Below, in pieces: positions 34,502 to 46,300 of a stretch of DNA of 64,000 nucleotides. The translations under genes were made by a program, and so were the position numbers. Numbering within the stretch: position 1 is the stretch's first letter; each line of letters begins with the position of its first letter. Below the pieces are notes generated by a model. That model ran no database searches and was not told the DNA's origin. It was given only the letters and a program-made list of their open reading frames with translations. Location of the stretch: NCBI GenBank assembly GCA_003279945.1, contig QCGK01000007.1, positions 1 to 64,000 on the forward strand. The letters are read 5' to 3'. This DNA comes from Prochlorococcus sp. AG-388-A01 (lineage in GTDB: Bacteria > Cyanobacteriota > Cyanobacteriia > PCC-6307 > Cyanobiaceae).

Positions 34502-37500
34502 TTATTCCTTTACTCCTTCAATTTTATCCTCTACCTCTTGGTAAAGTTCTTTCAACTTTTCTATATTTTCGTCTGAAGTTTCCCAATATCCTCTTCCATT
34601 AACTTCTAGTAATGTCCCTACAATTCTTCTAAAACTATTAGGATTTAGTTCCATTAATCTTTTTCTCATCTCCTCGTCATTTATAAATGTTTCATTAGTT
34701 TCCTCATATACAAAATTATCAACTTGGCCACTTGTTGCACTCCAACCCAGAGTGTAATTAAGCCTGTTAGAAAGCTCTCTTACTCCCTCATAACCAGATT
34801 TGAGCATACCTTCATACCATTTAGGGTTAAGAAGTTTAGTTCTTGAGTCTAACCTAATGGTTTCTCCAAGTGTCCTGACTTGAGCATTAGAAGTAGTGGT
34901 ATCTGCTATGTAGCTACTTGGTTCTTTACCGTCATCTCTTAACGTTTTAATTAATTTGGTTGGATCTGAATCAAAATAATGACTTACATCAGTGAGTGAA
35001 ATTTCAGAAGAATCAAGATTTTGGAATGTAACATCAGCTGTTTTCATTACAGATTCAAATACTTCTCTTTTCTGATTCATTTCGCCAGGATTATCTGCAT
35101 TGAAGGCATATGTCTTGCGAGATAAATACATTTCTTGTAATTCATTTTCCTCCTCCCAAGTAGAATTTTCTACAGCTAAGTTAACATTTGAGCTATAACT
35201 ACCACTTGCATTAGAGAATACTCTTGCAGAAGCTTCTCTGATAGATGTTCCTTCTTTTTCTGCTTGTTCTAACGAATGCTTTCTTACAAAATTTGATTCC
35301 AAAGGCTCATCAGCCTCGGCCGCTAATTTGACTGCCTGATCTATTAATGCCATTTGATTAATAAATAGATCTCTAAATACTCCTGAACAGTTAACAACTA
35401 CATCTATTCTTGGTCTGCCTAATTCTTCTAATGAGATTAACTCTAATTTGTTTATTCTTCCAACAGAGTCTGGTTTTGGTTTTACCCCTACAAACCATAA
35501 GATTTGTGCAAGCGATTCTCCATAAGTTTTGATGTTGTCAGTCCCCCAGAGAACACAAGCAATTGTTTCAGGCCAAGTTCCTTGTTCTTCCTTTTGTCTT
35601 TCAATTAATTTGTCTACGACAGACTTTGCTGCAGCGACTGCTGCTGTAGTTGGAATTGATTGAGGATCAAGTGCATGAATATTTTTACCACTTGGTAAAA
35701 CACCTGGATTTCTTATGGGATCTCCACCTGGTCCAGGTAATACATAATTGCCATCCAATGCTTTAATTAGGCTATCCATTTCTTTGTCTGCACAGACCTG
35801 TTCCAAACAGAAAAGTAAATAATCAAATAATTTATTTAATTCTTTCTGATTTACTTCATTAAATCCATTTAATCTACAAACTCTTAGCCATGGAGTTGGT
35901 AAATTCATACCAAATACTTTAAGAAAGTCGAATAGTTTAGAGAGAAGTGATTTTTCTAAATAAACTCTGCCTTCTACAATTTTCAAAGAGTTAACCATTG
36001 CAAAAATCGATTCTCTTGCTGTCTTTATGATTTTTTCATTTAACTCTACAAATTTGAGTTCACCTTTATTATTACCATCATAAATTTGATCAATAGCCAT
36101 ATCCATTGATTCTGCCAATAGTCCAGGAAGAGATCTTAAGCCTTCTTGCTCTCTTTCTAAAGATGCAATGTTTACAAGTGTTGCTACAGCTTCTTCTGCA
36201 GTTGGTGCTTCTCCAATTGTATGAAGACCACATGGCAATAGTCTACTTTCTATTTCCATCAACTGTTTATAGATGTTCCCAACAAATAAATCTCTTTCAT
36301 CTAGTGAAAGTTCTTCTACGTCTTCTGATGGAAGTTCAACATCTTTATCAAGGTTACATTGTTTAGATGTCTCAACTATTGCATTAACAATCTGAATACC
36401 CCTACTATTTTCTCTTAGTTGTTGATAAGAACCGACAAGTTCACTTAGCTCTTTAAGCCCTTTGTAAAGTCCTGCATTTTCTGCTGGAGGAGTAAGGTAA
36501 CTAATAGTTGAAGCGTACCCTCTTCTCTTTGCGATCGTTGCTTCAGAAGGATTATTTGCTGCATAGTAATATAAATTAGGCAATGATCCAATTAGAGAAT
36601 CCGGATAGCATGTTTCACTCATACCCATCTGTTTACCTGGCATAAATTCAAGCGAACCATGAGTCCCAAAATGCAGAACAGCATCAGCACCCCAGATTTT
36701 TTCTACATAAGTATAGTAAGCAGCAAAACCATGATGAGGACTTGCACTTCTAGAATAAAGTAATCTCATTGGATCACCTTCATAACCAAATGTTGGTTGA
36801 ACACCTATAAAAACATTTCCGAAATGTTTTCCATAGATAAGTAGATTTTGTCCGTCGCTATTTAGATTCCCAGGGGGTTTACCCCAATTCTCTTCAAGTC
36901 TATTTGAATATGGTGTGAACTCTTCATATTCTTTTACTGACATTTTATGAGCAATATTTAATTCTGGTGAACCATTCATTGCTTCTGGGTTGTTAATGAC
37001 TTTTTCCATTAATTCTTTTGAATTACTTGGTAGGTCATCAATTTGGTACCCTTTTGATTTCATTTCTAGGAGTACTCTATAAATTGAACCAAAAACATTC
37101 AAGTATGCAGCTGTGCCCACATTCCCTTTGTCTGGAGGAAAACTAAATACTGTAATAGCTAATTTCTTTTCTTTTCTTTGCTTTACCCTTAAGGTGGACC
37201 ATTTAATAGCTCTTTCAGCGATTACATCAACTCGATCTTGAAGTGTGTGTGCCTTACCTGTCGCATCATCTCTACCTGATAAAATGATAGGTTCTATAGC
37301 ACCATCCAGCTCAGGAATTGCAATTTGAAGTGCTACCTGAACTGGGTGTAGGCCAAGATCACTATCTTCCCATTCTTGAGTGGTTTGAAAGACTAAGGGA
37401 AGTGCGACCATGTAAGGTCTATTTAGTCTTTTTAAAGCTTCAATAGCTTTGGGATGATCCTGTCTTGCTGGGCCTCCAACTAGTGCAAATCCTGTTAGAG

Positions 37501-38512
37501 ATACAACCCCATCTACTATAGGTAGGTCTTTATTAATTGAATCATAATAGAATTCATTTACTGGCTTAGAAAAATCTAGCCCTCCACAAAAGATAGGAAG
37601 CACTCTTGCTCCTCTGTATTCCAATTCTTGAATAACCGCAACGTAATGAGCATCATCTCCAGTTACTATATGGCTCCTTTGTAGCACTAATCCTATTGTT
37701 GGTGTTTTATCATCTTTAGGTTTTATATCCTTCCTGTTATTTTCCCAATTCTGATATTCTTTCAAACTTTCGAACATACAGGGAGCTAAGGGATGCCATA
37801 TACCTAAATCTGGGAAGGTTTCAGGATCTTGTATTTTGAATTCATCTATTTGATCTTTTATGTCTTCTGAAACTGCATATTTTTCAGAGATCATTAACAA
37901 AAAGTTTTTTAAATTTTCAGTGGTACCACCTAACCAGTACTGAAAACTCAGAATGAATGTTCTTGCATCTTGTGCTTTTTCTACTGGTAGATATTTAAGT
38001 ATCGATGGGAGTGTATTCAATAATTTCAACATTGAATCTTGGAAGCTAGCTCCATCAGATTCTTTTTTCTTTTTTATTAAATCTCCAATAATACTTTTAG
38101 ATTGACCAAGTTGAGCCATGCTAAATGAACCTAACTTATTTAATCTCATTACCTCGGGCATAGAGGGAAAGATAATTGATGCTTTAAGCTTGTCTTTGTA
38201 TGGAGAAACTGCATCAACTACTTTTTGTGCAAGATCTTCTATAAAAATCAGGGAAGCAACAAATATATCTGCATTTGCAATGTCAGCTTTAAAATCTGCA
38301 AAATTACTTTCATTTCTAAGCTCTTCGATGAGATAGCCACTAAGATCTATACCTATTGGACCATTCATTTTATTTATAGACTTTGCAGCTTCCGATAAGG
38401 AATTTTGGTATTGTGGCTCAAGGACAACATAAACTGCTTTTATTACAACTTTGTGTTTGTTATCCTCAACAGGAGATACTCTGCGGTTTGCTGAGCGGAC
38501 CTGCGTAAACAT
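34502..38512 (-). CDS. chlH: Magnesium chelatase subunit H
   Basis: 1336 aa, the porphyrin-binding catalytic subunit of Mg chelatase, which works with ChlI and ChlD to insert Mg into protoporphyrin IX, the first step toward chlorophyll. Features include [16 protein letters not shown] at the N-terminus, [62 protein letters not shown] and [13 protein letters not shown]. Length is normal. It is divergent from dapB with a 102-bp shared promoter region. Confidence 0.98.
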   Translation of the reverse strand: MFTQVRSANRRVSPVEDNKHKVVIKAVYVVLEPQYQNSLSEAAKSINKMNGPIGIDLSGYLIEELRNESNFADFKADIANADIFVASLIFIEDLAQKVVDAVSPYKDKLKASIIFPSMPEVMRLNKLGSFSMAQLGQSKSIIGDLIKKKKESDGASFQDSMLKLLNTLPSILKYLPVEKAQDARTFILSFQYWLGGTTENLKNFLLMISEKYAVSEDIKDQIDEFKIQDPETFPDLGIWHPLAPCMFESLKEYQNWENNRKDIKPKDDKTPTIGLVLQRSHIVTGDDAHYVAVIQELEYRGARVLPIFCGGLDFSKPVNEFYYDSINKDLPIVDGVVSLTGFALVGGPARQDHPKAIEALKRLNRPYMVALPLVFQTTQEWEDSDLGLHPVQVALQIAIPELDGAIEPIILSGRDDATGKAHTLQDRVDVIAERAIKWSTLRVKQRKEKKLAITVFSFPPDKGNVGTAAYLNVFGSIYRVLLEMKSKGYQIDDLPSNSKELMEKVINNPEAMNGSPELNIAHKMSVKEYEEFTPYSNRLEENWGKPPGNLNSDGQNLLIYGKHFGNVFIGVQPTFGYEGDPMRLLYSRSASPHHGFAAYYTYVEKIWGADAVLHFGTHGSLEFMPGKQMGMSETCYPDSLIGSLPNLYYYAANNPSEATIAKRRGYASTISYLTPPAENAGLYKGLKELSELVGSYQQLRENSRGIQIVNAIVETSKQCNLDKDVELPSEDVEELSLDERDLFVGNIYKQLMEIESRLLPCGLHTIGEAPTAEEAVATLVNIASLEREQEGLRSLPGLLAESMDMAIDQIYDGNNKGELKFVELNEKIIKTARESIFAMVNSLKIVEGRVYLEKSLLSKLFDFLKVFGMNLPTPWLRVCRLNGFNEVNQKELNKLFDYLLFCLEQVCADKEMDSLIKALDGNYVLPGPGGDPIRNPGVLPSGKNIHALDPQSIPTTAAVAAAKSVVDKLIERQKEEQGTWPETIACVLWGTDNIKTYGESLAQILWFVGVKPKPDSVGRINKLELISLEELGRPRIDVVVNCSGVFRDLFINQMALIDQAVKLAAEADEPLESNFVRKHSLEQAEKEGTSIREASARVFSNASGSYSSNVNLAVENSTWEEENELQEMYLSRKTYAFNADNPGEMNQKREVFESVMKTADVTFQNLDSSEISLTDVSHYFDSDPTKLIKTLRDDGKEPSSYIADTTTSNAQVRTLGETIRLDSRTKLLNPKWYEGMLKSGYEGVRELSNRLNYTLGWSATSGQVDNFVYEETNETFINDEEMRKRLMELNPNSFRRIVGTLLEVNGRGYWETSDENIEKLKELYQEVEDKIEGVKE

Positions 38513-38614
38513 TGATTTTCTTTAAGTATTTCTACCAGACTACGAACGAAAAGACGTTATTGTGTGCAATATAAATAGCGTGTAACAACCTTTAAAAAAA
38601 ATTTTTTAACAAAA

Positions 38615-39463
38615 ATGACTGAAAATTCTAAAAAACCTATACCAGTACTAGTATCCGGAGCTTTAGGCAGAATGGGAAGAGAAGTTGTTAATTCTGTATT
38701 AAATTCATCAGATTATGAACTTGTCGCAGCAATCGATATAAATGAAAAAAATAATGGGTCAAATATTTCTGAATTATTGAAGATAAAAAATTGTGATGTT
38801 TTTGTTTCAAATGATTTGGAAGGAACCTTATGTTCTGTTAGTCAAAATTACAGAAATGAAAATATTAAACCAGTTTTGGTTGACTTTACTCATCCTGATT
38901 ATGTTTACGAAAATACTAGATCAGCTATCGCATATGGTGTTTCACCAGTCGTCGGAACCACAGGTCTTACACCTGTTCAAATAAAAGATTTGTCTATTTT
39001 TTCTCAAAAAGCATCTGTTGGTTGTGCAATAATCCCTAATTTCTCAGTAGGAATGGTTCTTCTTCAGCAAGCAGCATCGGTCGCTGCAAGGTTTTATGAC
39101 AATATTGAATTAATAGAGATGCATCATAATCAAAAAGCTGATTCTCCTAGTGGGACTTGTATAAAAACTGCAGAAATGATTGAAGAATATCCAAAAAAAT
39201 TTAACCAGGATTTAGTAAAAGAGTCTGAGGTATTGAAAGGTGTGCGAGGAGGGGTAAGAGATTCAGGAATTAATATACATTCTGTACGATTACCAGGATT
39301 ATTAGCCCATCAGTTAGTAATTATGGGATCTCCAGGCGAAACTTACACAATTAAGCATGACACTATTGATAGAAAGGCATATATGCCGGGTGTCTTACAG
39401 GCCATAACAAAAATAGGAAATTATGAATCTTTAGTTTATGGACTTGAAAAATTGATTTTTTAA
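38615..39463 (+). CDS. dapB: 4-hydroxy-tetrahydrodipicolinate reductase
   Basis: 282 aa, NAD(P)H-dependent reductase of the lysine/diaminopimelate pathway. N-terminal [19 protein letters not shown] is the Rossmann motif, [10 protein letters not shown] contacts the cofactor, and [23 protein letters not shown] holds the catalytic HH and the substrate-binding K-A-D-S-P-S-G-T. First of a plus-strand series; the next gene starts after a 1-bp gap. Confidence 0.98.
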   Translation: MTENSKKPIPVLVSGALGRMGREVVNSVLNSSDYELVAAIDINEKNNGSNISELLKIKNCDVFVSNDLEGTLCSVSQNYRNENIKPVLVDFTHPDYVYENTRSAIAYGVSPVVGTTGLTPVQIKDLSIFSQKASVGCAIIPNFSVGMVLLQQAASVAARFYDNIELIEMHHNQKADSPSGTCIKTAEMIEEYPKKFNQDLVKESEVLKGVRGGVRDSGINIHSVRLPGLLAHQLVIMGSPGETYTIKHDTIDRKAYMPGVLQAITKIGNYESLVYGLEKLIF

Positions 39464-39464
39464 A

Positions 39465-40109
39465 ATGCTTATTCCAATTAATCCTATACAAATTTCAAAA
39501 CTTATTCCTGCAGTTGGTACAGGAGGTCAATTTAAATACACTTTGGGTAATCCAAGAAAAATTCTTCAAAGAGTGATAGTTTCTTCAATTGGGGGATTTA
39601 TCTCATTAATTATTAGTTCAACTGGAGATCAAACAAATAATTTCTGGTTATTGCTATGTGTAGCTTTCTTTTTGTATATTATCTGGGGCCCAATTCTCGA
39701 ATCAAGTAGAAAAAATCTGCAAATAAGAAAATATAAATTTTATTCCATATTTGATGGTTATGTATCAGATATCTATAAAACAGAAAAGATTGAAAGTTCA
39801 AGAGAACAATCTAATAGGCAAGGTCGATTAGAAGTTATAGAAAATAAAAGGACTTGGTTAGTACTTGAATTAGAAGATGAAGATGGTTATTTAGAAAAGT
39901 TAAGTTTTCCGATGGAAAATAAGCACAGTCAAATTAGAGTTGGTGCGAGTATTAGATGTTTATTAACATCTAATAACCGCAATTTTGATAGAGATTTTTA
40001 TTTGACAGATGCTTGGTTGCCAGAAATTAACTTATGGGTTGGTGAGTACCCCTATTTATTAAGACCAGCATTTGAGGAAATTTGCTATATTTATTTGAAA
40101 GATAGATGA
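39465..40109 (+). CDS. Conserved membrane protein, unknown
   Basis: 214 aa with two or three central hydrophobic helices (VIVSSIGGFISLIISSTG; FWLLLCVAFFLYIIWGPI) and a soluble C-terminal domain (FDGYVSDIYKTEKIE; RTWLVLELEDEDGYLEKLSFPM; LTDAWLPEINLWVGEYPYLLRPAFEEI). The pattern looks like a conserved cyanobacterial/plastid protein, but I cannot name it. Starts one base after dapB stops, so likely co-transcribed. Confidence 0.78.
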   Translation: MLIPINPIQISKLIPAVGTGGQFKYTLGNPRKILQRVIVSSIGGFISLIISSTGDQTNNFWLLLCVAFFLYIIWGPILESSRKNLQIRKYKFYSIFDGYVSDIYKTEKIESSREQSNRQGRLEVIENKRTWLVLELEDEDGYLEKLSFPMENKHSQIRVGASIRCLLTSNNRNFDRDFYLTDAWLPEINLWVGEYPYLLRPAFEEICYIYLKDR

Positions 40110-40124
40110 TATTTATATCTTCTG

Positions 40125-41279
40125 ATGAAAAAAAGATTCAATTTTAAAATTGTTGGCTCGGGTCCTACCGGTTTATTACTTTCAATTGCACTTTCAAAAT
40201 TCGATTGCAATATTTTTTTAACTGATTTATTAGCAAGAGATAGATTAATTGATAAGGATAAAACTTACGCAATTACTCACTCAACAAAAAAAATCTTATC
40301 TAAATTCAGAATTTGGAAAAAATTAGAACCGTACTTGTTTGGATTTGATACCCTTTCAATATCAGACAGCATAACTTCTGCTTCTACAAAGTTAACAATC
40401 TCTGATTTAGATGACGATATAAGTCCTGCTAAAAATATCGGCTGGGTAGTTAAACATTCAGATCTTATGAATATATTTTTTCAAGAGATTGATAATTATG
40501 AAAATATTTTTTTTATGACGCCACAAAAATTATTACGTAAAAATATATTATTTGATTATCAATTCTTTTCTACTGGAGCAAACTCACTTGATAGAAAATT
40601 GTTAGATTTTGTAGATATAAAAAAATCTTATAATCAGTCTTGTTTAACCTTTAAGATCTCTCTTAGAGGTAATTGTGAAAAGCGTGCTTACGAGATTTTT
40701 AGAAAAGAAGGCCCACTTGCTTTATTACCTTTAGAAAAAAACTTATATCAAGTAATTTGGACTTCCAGTACATTAAAGTCTATTGAAAGGTTAAATTCTG
40801 ATAAGAATTTTTTGATGGATAATTTATCCACTATATTGCCTGATGAATTTAAGTTAGATCAAATAATTGGCGAATTTAATATATTTCCTGTTTCATTATC
40901 ATTGAATTTATCTATTTTAAATTTTAAAAAATTAGTTTTTGTAGGTGATGCATTTCATACCTTTCATCCTGTTGGTGGTCAGGGTCTAAATAGTTGTTGG
41001 AGAGATGTAAATACTATTTACGATCTTTTTAATGAAAATATTGCAATTACTAAAATGAATTTGATTTTATTTAAATTTAAATATTTTTCAGGAAGAATTT
41101 TAGATATTATTTTTACTATTCTAATAACTGACTCTTTGATATCAATTTTTGCTAATAGAAACCTTTTTTTATTTCCAATAAGAAAATTTTCATTTTTACT
41201 TTTAAATAATTTTCTTTTTATAAGAAAATTAGTTCTTAATCAAATGACTAAATCTCTCGATTACTCAAGAATTAAATAA
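40125..41279 (+). CDS. UbiH/VisC-type FAD monooxygenase
   Basis: 384 aa, flavin-dependent hydroxylase. The N-terminal FKIVGSGPTGLLLSIALSKFDCNIFLTD is the FAD Rossmann motif, DKTYAITHSTKKIL matches the 'R/y-a-L-t-x-s' UbiH element, and LVFVGDAFHTFHPVGGQGLNSCWRDV is the GD motif with the quinone-monooxygenase signature. In cyanobacteria, relatives act in quinone or carotenoid-like metabolism; the substrate here is not known. It is the most Ile/Lys-rich gene of this operon. Confidence 0.9.
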   Translation: MKKRFNFKIVGSGPTGLLLSIALSKFDCNIFLTDLLARDRLIDKDKTYAITHSTKKILSKFRIWKKLEPYLFGFDTLSISDSITSASTKLTISDLDDDISPAKNIGWVVKHSDLMNIFFQEIDNYENIFFMTPQKLLRKNILFDYQFFSTGANSLDRKLLDFVDIKKSYNQSCLTFKISLRGNCEKRAYEIFRKEGPLALLPLEKNLYQVIWTSSTLKSIERLNSDKNFLMDNLSTILPDEFKLDQIIGEFNIFPVSLSLNLSILNFKKLVFVGDAFHTFHPVGGQGLNSCWRDVNTIYDLFNENIAITKMNLILFKFKYFSGRILDIIFTILITDSLISIFANRNLFLFPIRKFSFLLLNNFLFIRKLVLNQMTKSLDYSRIK

Positions 41280-41284
41280 AACTC

Positions 41285-41485
41285 ATGAATAGTTATGTAT
41301 CCAAAGAGATTATAATTTATTTATTTAATGAATTAGGTTTTGATGAGTCATCTATTGAACTTGCTTTAAAATTATCTAAAAAAAATAACACTCCATTACC
41401 AATCTTATTATGGAGTTATGGAATGCTAACTATTGAAGAACTTGATAAGTTATATTCATTTTTATTTCAAAAAATGGAAAAATAA
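41285..41485 (+). CDS. DUF2949 family protein
   Basis: 66 aa. IIIYLFNELGFDESSIELALKLSKKNNTPLPILLWSYGMLTIEELDKLYSFLFQ fits the cyanobacterial DUF2949 pattern, with the PxxLWxYGLxTxxQLDxxxxWL ending. 5 bp after the monooxygenase gene. Function unknown. Confidence 0.85.
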   Translation: MNSYVSKEIIIYLFNELGFDESSIELALKLSKKNNTPLPILLWSYGMLTIEELDKLYSFLFQKMEK

Positions 41486-41521
41486 TTCTGTTATAATTAA
41501 CTCATATCTTAATCAAGAACA

Positions 41522-42046
41522 ATTACAGTTTTAATTAAAGGAAAACAAGTATCAAGGCAATCAATAGAGAAGCTTGATTTATTATTATTAATATTAGAGA
41601 CTATCGATTTAAATGGTATAGAGTCCCTTTATGCTTTATCAAATAAGCTTAAATTAAATAATGTTTTGCCAAATAAAGTTACTATTTGGAAATTAAGGAA
41701 TAATAATCCATTGAGAAAATCTTATGTAAATAACAATATTAATCCAGTTGAATTTGATGCCTTAATTCAAATCACCGTTGAAATGTCTAGATATCTATAT
41801 CCTTATATCAGAGAGATACTTCAATCTAAAGAAGATCATGAAAAGAATTCAGATATTTGGAATAATTTTAATAAGAGATTTATTGAGTTGACTAAAGAGA
41901 GATATAACACGGATAGGATGAGAGTGAAAAAGCTTTTAAATCAAACTGAAAGTGATGAAACTATTATAAAATTATTGATTACTTTATCCCTTTGCATTTC
42001 AAATCAGGGTTATCAAAAATTGAAAAATTTTTTATCCGATTTATAA
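41522..42046 (+). CDS. DUF3038 family protein; start upstream of the listed ORF
   Basis: The track gives 126 aa from a TTG at 41666, but the same frame is open back to a stop at about 41504 and encodes SIEKLDLLLLILETIDLNGIESLYALSNKL, which is the expected DUF3038 N-terminus. No ATG, GTG or TTG lies in that extension; the earliest plausible codons are ATT at 41522 and 41534. The rest, NKVTIWKLRNNNPLRKSYV, is the family core. DUF3038 is next to a DUF4335 gene, as is usual in cyanobacteria. Start position is uncertain. Confidence 0.75.
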   Translation: MTVLIKGKQVSRQSIEKLDLLLLILETIDLNGIESLYALSNKLKLNNVLPNKVTIWKLRNNNPLRKSYVNNNINPVEFDALIQITVEMSRYLYPYIREILQSKEDHEKNSDIWNNFNKRFIELTKERYNTDRMRVKKLLNQTESDETIIKLLITLSLCISNQGYQKLKNFLSDL

Positions 42047-42047
42047 A

Positions 42048-42638
42048 ATGATGCAAAATAAATTATTATTTCATCAATCTTCGGTTAGTCTCGAAATAAT
42101 CGGATTGCCAGACTATTCGAATAATGAAAATAAAGATCAAATATCAATAATTTCACAATGGAAATTAACCATAATTGATAAACCACTTATTGAAGGTAAA
42201 ATTGAACATTTAGGGCCGATTATGGATGCTTTTTATATTTATTCAAATCTTTTAATCAAAAACGAAATCCCAATATATCAGTCTAAATTAATTGATATTA
42301 AAGCTGACAATCTACACATACATAATATTGTTCTCAAGAGTTCTAAACCAAATGTAAAACCATTAATTTTAAAGATTGGTAATTCTTTGTTGTCAGACAC
42401 AATAAATTGTTTTGATCAGTTGAATGAATCACCAAATATCAGAATAAAGAAGACTGGTCTATCTAATAATATTTCTAAAAAAGTGAAATATGGTTTAAAA
42501 AATAAAATTAAATCTTTCAATTTTATTATGCCTCTGTTAATTGCGATTTGCTCTTTAATTCTATGCTCCTCGACTTTAATTTATCTTTATAATCCTATTG
42601 AAGATAAAGAAAATAATGAACTAATAAATCCAAAATAA
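42048..42638 (+). CDS. DUF4335 family protein with C-terminal membrane anchor
   Basis: 196 aa. LLFHQSSVSLEIIGLPDYS, then QWKLTIIDKPLIEGKIEHLGPIMDAFYIYSNLLIKNEIP and LILKIGNSLLSDTINCFDQLNES follow the DUF4335 layout. A single transmembrane helix (FNFIMPLLIAICSLILCSSTLIYLY) is near the end. It begins one base after the DUF3038 stop, and the two are probably one functional unit of unknown role. Confidence 0.82.
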   Translation: MMQNKLLFHQSSVSLEIIGLPDYSNNENKDQISIISQWKLTIIDKPLIEGKIEHLGPIMDAFYIYSNLLIKNEIPIYQSKLIDIKADNLHIHNIVLKSSKPNVKPLILKIGNSLLSDTINCFDQLNESPNIRIKKTGLSNNISKKVKYGLKNKIKSFNFIMPLLIAICSLILCSSTLIYLYNPIEDKENNELINPK

Positions 42639-42727
42639 AGATCAATTAGCATACTAAATACAAACACGATAGTATAGGGTAATTTCTTTTCAGAATAATT
42701 ATTAATTTATTCTTTGAGCTTTGATGT

Positions 42728-43096
42728 ATGGCAGATTTAAAAATACCTAATTTAAATATGAATTCTGATAAATATATATTTAAAAAAAAGTTAAGTTTAA
42801 GAAGAAAATCTAAAAGAAGGCTATTTATTGAATCTGCTTTTATGTTTATCTTGAGTCTTTTTTTAGTTTATATAAATTATTTAATACCTAATAAAAATCT
42901 ACTTATCCAGAATTTACTAATTAACTTAAATAAATCTTTTTTAATAATAATTGATCTTATTTCAATCCTTTATGAAGTTTTTTTGGTAATTTTTATCATT
43001 TTCACTTTGTTTTCTTCTTTGATATTATTGATTGGTTCTTTTTATAGGATATATAGAATTGCTAAAAGACAAACTAGACAAATTAGTTATAAATAA
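42728..43096 (+). CDS. Small two-span membrane protein
   Basis: 122 aa: basic N-terminus (FKKKLSLRRKSKRR), helix FIESAFMFILSLFLVYINYLI, then helix VFLVIFIIFTLFSSLILLIGSFYRIYRIAK. Two positively charged ends suggest both face the cytoplasm. No family recognised. Confidence 0.7.
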   Translation: MADLKIPNLNMNSDKYIFKKKLSLRRKSKRRLFIESAFMFILSLFLVYINYLIPNKNLLIQNLLINLNKSFLIIIDLISILYEVFLVIFIIFTLFSSLILLIGSFYRIYRIAKRQTRQISYK

Positions 43097-43098
43097 TT

Positions 43099-43260
43099 TC
43101 AAATTGGTTGCATGAGGCCGCCACTGCCAGAATCGGAATCGTCATCATCATTTTCTGTTTCTATTCCTAATAATGCATATGCACCAAGTATAATTGATGA
43201 CAAAATTATTGATAGGGGAATTATTGAATTTTGGATTCCGATGTCTATATATTCACCCAT
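43099..43260 (-). CDS. 53-aa single-span protein, not in the ORF track
   Basis: Minus-strand ORF MGEYIDIGIQNSIIPLSIIL... with helix IPLSIILSSIILGAYALLGI, then an acidic, Ser/Gly-rich tail (ETENDDDDSDSGSGGLMQPI). The tail is too specific to be random. Convergent with the 122-aa gene, 2 bp apart. Probably a conserved picocyanobacterial membrane peptide. Confidence 0.75.
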   Translation of the reverse strand: MGEYIDIGIQNSIIPLSIILSSIILGAYALLGIETENDDDDSDSGSGGLMQPI

Positions 43261-43331
43261 ATATTGAAATTTTCATATTAACCTAACCGAAAAAAAACTC
43301 TTTTGCGGATTTTAAATAATTTTTTAATAAT

Positions 43332-46300
43332 TTATTCTTTTTTGATAAGAAGATCCTTATCAAAATTATTTATTTCTTTTACAAATAACCCAAACCAAAA
43401 CATTAATTGATCAATTTGATTTTGAATTTCAGTAACTCCTAAACCCCTTATAGTTATTGTTGAAAATGGTTCACTTTTATCAAAATTAAATTTATTCTGA
43501 ACAATACTTGGTAAGGAATTTATAAGTATTTTAAAAGTAGATTGTTTTAATTTTGTCTCTATAGTTATATTTGGTTTTTTGAGTTTGATTTTGTCAAAAC
43601 CACATTTTTTCGCAAGTAACTTTAGTCTCATCAACATAACAAGAGACTCAACAGGCTTGGGTAAAGTTCCATACCTATTTACCCAGTCTGTGGCTAATTC
43701 AGTTAATTCATTATTATTTGAACATTCACTAGCAGATTTGTAAGCTTCAAGTTTTTCTTCCCTGTTTAATATCCATGTTGCTGGTATAAAAGCATTTATT
43801 TGGAGATCAATTTGTGTATCACTAACATCTGGTATTTCTTGTCCACTTATTTCTGAAATAGCCTCATGCAGCATTTCAATGTACAAATCATATCCAATAG
43901 CATTAACCTTCCCGCTTTGTTCTTCTCCTAGTAAACTCCCAACTCCTCTTATTTCCATATCCTTCATTGCTAGTTGATATCCACTTCCTAATTCCGAGAA
44001 ATCTTTTATAGCTTTCAATCTTTGTTTTGCAGAATCATTGATTTTGTTTATATCTGGATAAAATAACCAAGCATAAGCCTGTACCCCGCTCCTACCAACT
44101 CTTCCTCTCAGTTGATAAAGTTGTGAAAGTCCAAATTTTTGAGAATCTTCAATAATAATTGTGTTTACTTTCGGTATGTCTAAGCCACTTTCAATTATCG
44201 TAGTGCATATCATAAGATCTACTTCACCGTTGTTGAAGGCAATCATTGCATTTTCAAGTTCTGTTTCGTTCATTTGTCCATGTGCGACTATAAATTTTAA
44301 GTTTGAAAACATATTTTTTAACTTATTTACAGCTTGATCAATATCAGAAATCCTTGGAAGAACATAAAATATTTGCCCCCCCCTTTCAATTTCTTGACTT
44401 ATTGCGGTTCTTATTACGTCCAAATCTATTTCAGATAAATATGTTTTTATTGATCTCCTTGATGGGGGGGGAGTATTTAGTAAGCTCATTTGTCTTAGTC
44501 CTGATAAGCTCATGTAAAGAGTTCTTGGAATTGGTGTTGCCGAGAGAGTTAAAACGTCTATATTTTTTTTAAATTTTTTAATTTTCTCCTTTTGCCTTAC
44601 TCCAAATCTTTGTTCCTCATCAATTACGAGCAGTCCTAAATTTTTTATTTCTATTTCTTTTCCTAAAATTTGGTGAGTTGCCACTACTAAATCAATTTTA
44701 TTATTTTTTAATCCGGCATAAATTTCATTTCTCTCATTAACAGTTTTGAATCTATTGAGTAAGGAAATTTTTATTGGGTAAGGTGAAAATCTATTATTTA
44801 TTGTTCTCCAATGTTGCTGAGCAAGGATTGTTGTTGGAGCTAATAATATTACTTGCTTTCCTGATGTAATAGCCTTAAAAATAGCCCTTACAGCTACCTC
44901 TGTTTTACCAAATCCTACATCCCCACAAACTAATCTATCCATTGGCTTATCACTCTCCATATCAGATTTTATTTCTTTTACAGCAGTAATTTGATCAGGC
45001 GTTGGTTGATAAGGGAATGACTCCTCTAATTCGTTTTGCCATGGACCATCTTCTGGGTATATATGTCCCTTGAGTTTCTCTCTCTTTGCATAAAGTTTTA
45101 AAATATCAATAGCTACTTTTTTGATTAGTTTTTTATTTTTTTCTTTAATTCTTTCCCATTCTATTCCTCCTAATTTATTTATTTTAGGTTTAATTTTTCC
45201 GCTTGATCTATATCTATTAACACTACCGAGTTGATCAGCAGCAACACTTATTTTCCCATCTTGATACTGAATAACTAAATAATCTCTTGAATCTCCAGTT
45301 ATATTTATTTTTTCTATTTTTATAAATTGTCCAATTCCATGATTTTTATGAACTATAAAATCTCCTGGACTAATCTTATTAACATTTATATTTGAATTGA
45401 CACTTCTTTTTTTTCTTCTTATGAATACATTATTAAAAAGAGATTGTTGTGAAAATAGTTCTTTATCTGTTATTAGGATAATTTTCCATATTGGGAGATG
45501 AAAACCTTCGATTTCATAATTGTTCTTATTTTTTATAATCAACGGGTGTGAATTATTAATAGACTTATACGCTTCACTAATATCATTAGGATTACTCAAA
45601 AAATTGGTATTACATTCGTGCTCAAAAAGTAAAGTTTTAGTTCTTAATGGCTGTGCTGATAATATCCATACTTTTTCTTTATTTTTTACATATTTATTTA
45701 TATTGTTGGATATTATTCCTATATTTTTAGAGTAAGAATTTAATCTTTTATCGTTTATTAAAAACCTATTATTAATATTGTCTTTTGATTCAAATTCATA
45801 TAGTTTAATTAAATTAAGATTTCCAATTGAAGTTAATATTTCGTCAAACTTTAAATGTAAATTCGGTTTAGCTTTAAAATTAATATCGTTATATTTTAGG
45901 TTTTCATTTAATTCACTCTCACAATTATCAAAATTACTTTCTGAGTCTAAATACCAATTATTCGCAAATTTTTTACAGTCTTCTAATTCATCAATTACAA
46001 GAATTGTTTCATGACTTATGAAATCTATTATATTTGAGGGCTGTTTTTCTATTATTCCTAAATAACGATCAAGATTATTTTTATTTATATCTTCTGAATT
46101 AAAAATACTATTCTTAGATAAATTATTTAACTTATCTTTTATTAGTAAATCAAATCCAGCCTGTATTATTTCAATATTATCTATACTTTCTAGAGTTTTT
46201 TGTGTATGTGGATCATATTCTCTGATCTTCTCGATTACATTATCAAAAAATTCTAATCTTATAGGAAATTCATTATTAACTGGATAAATATCTACTATTT

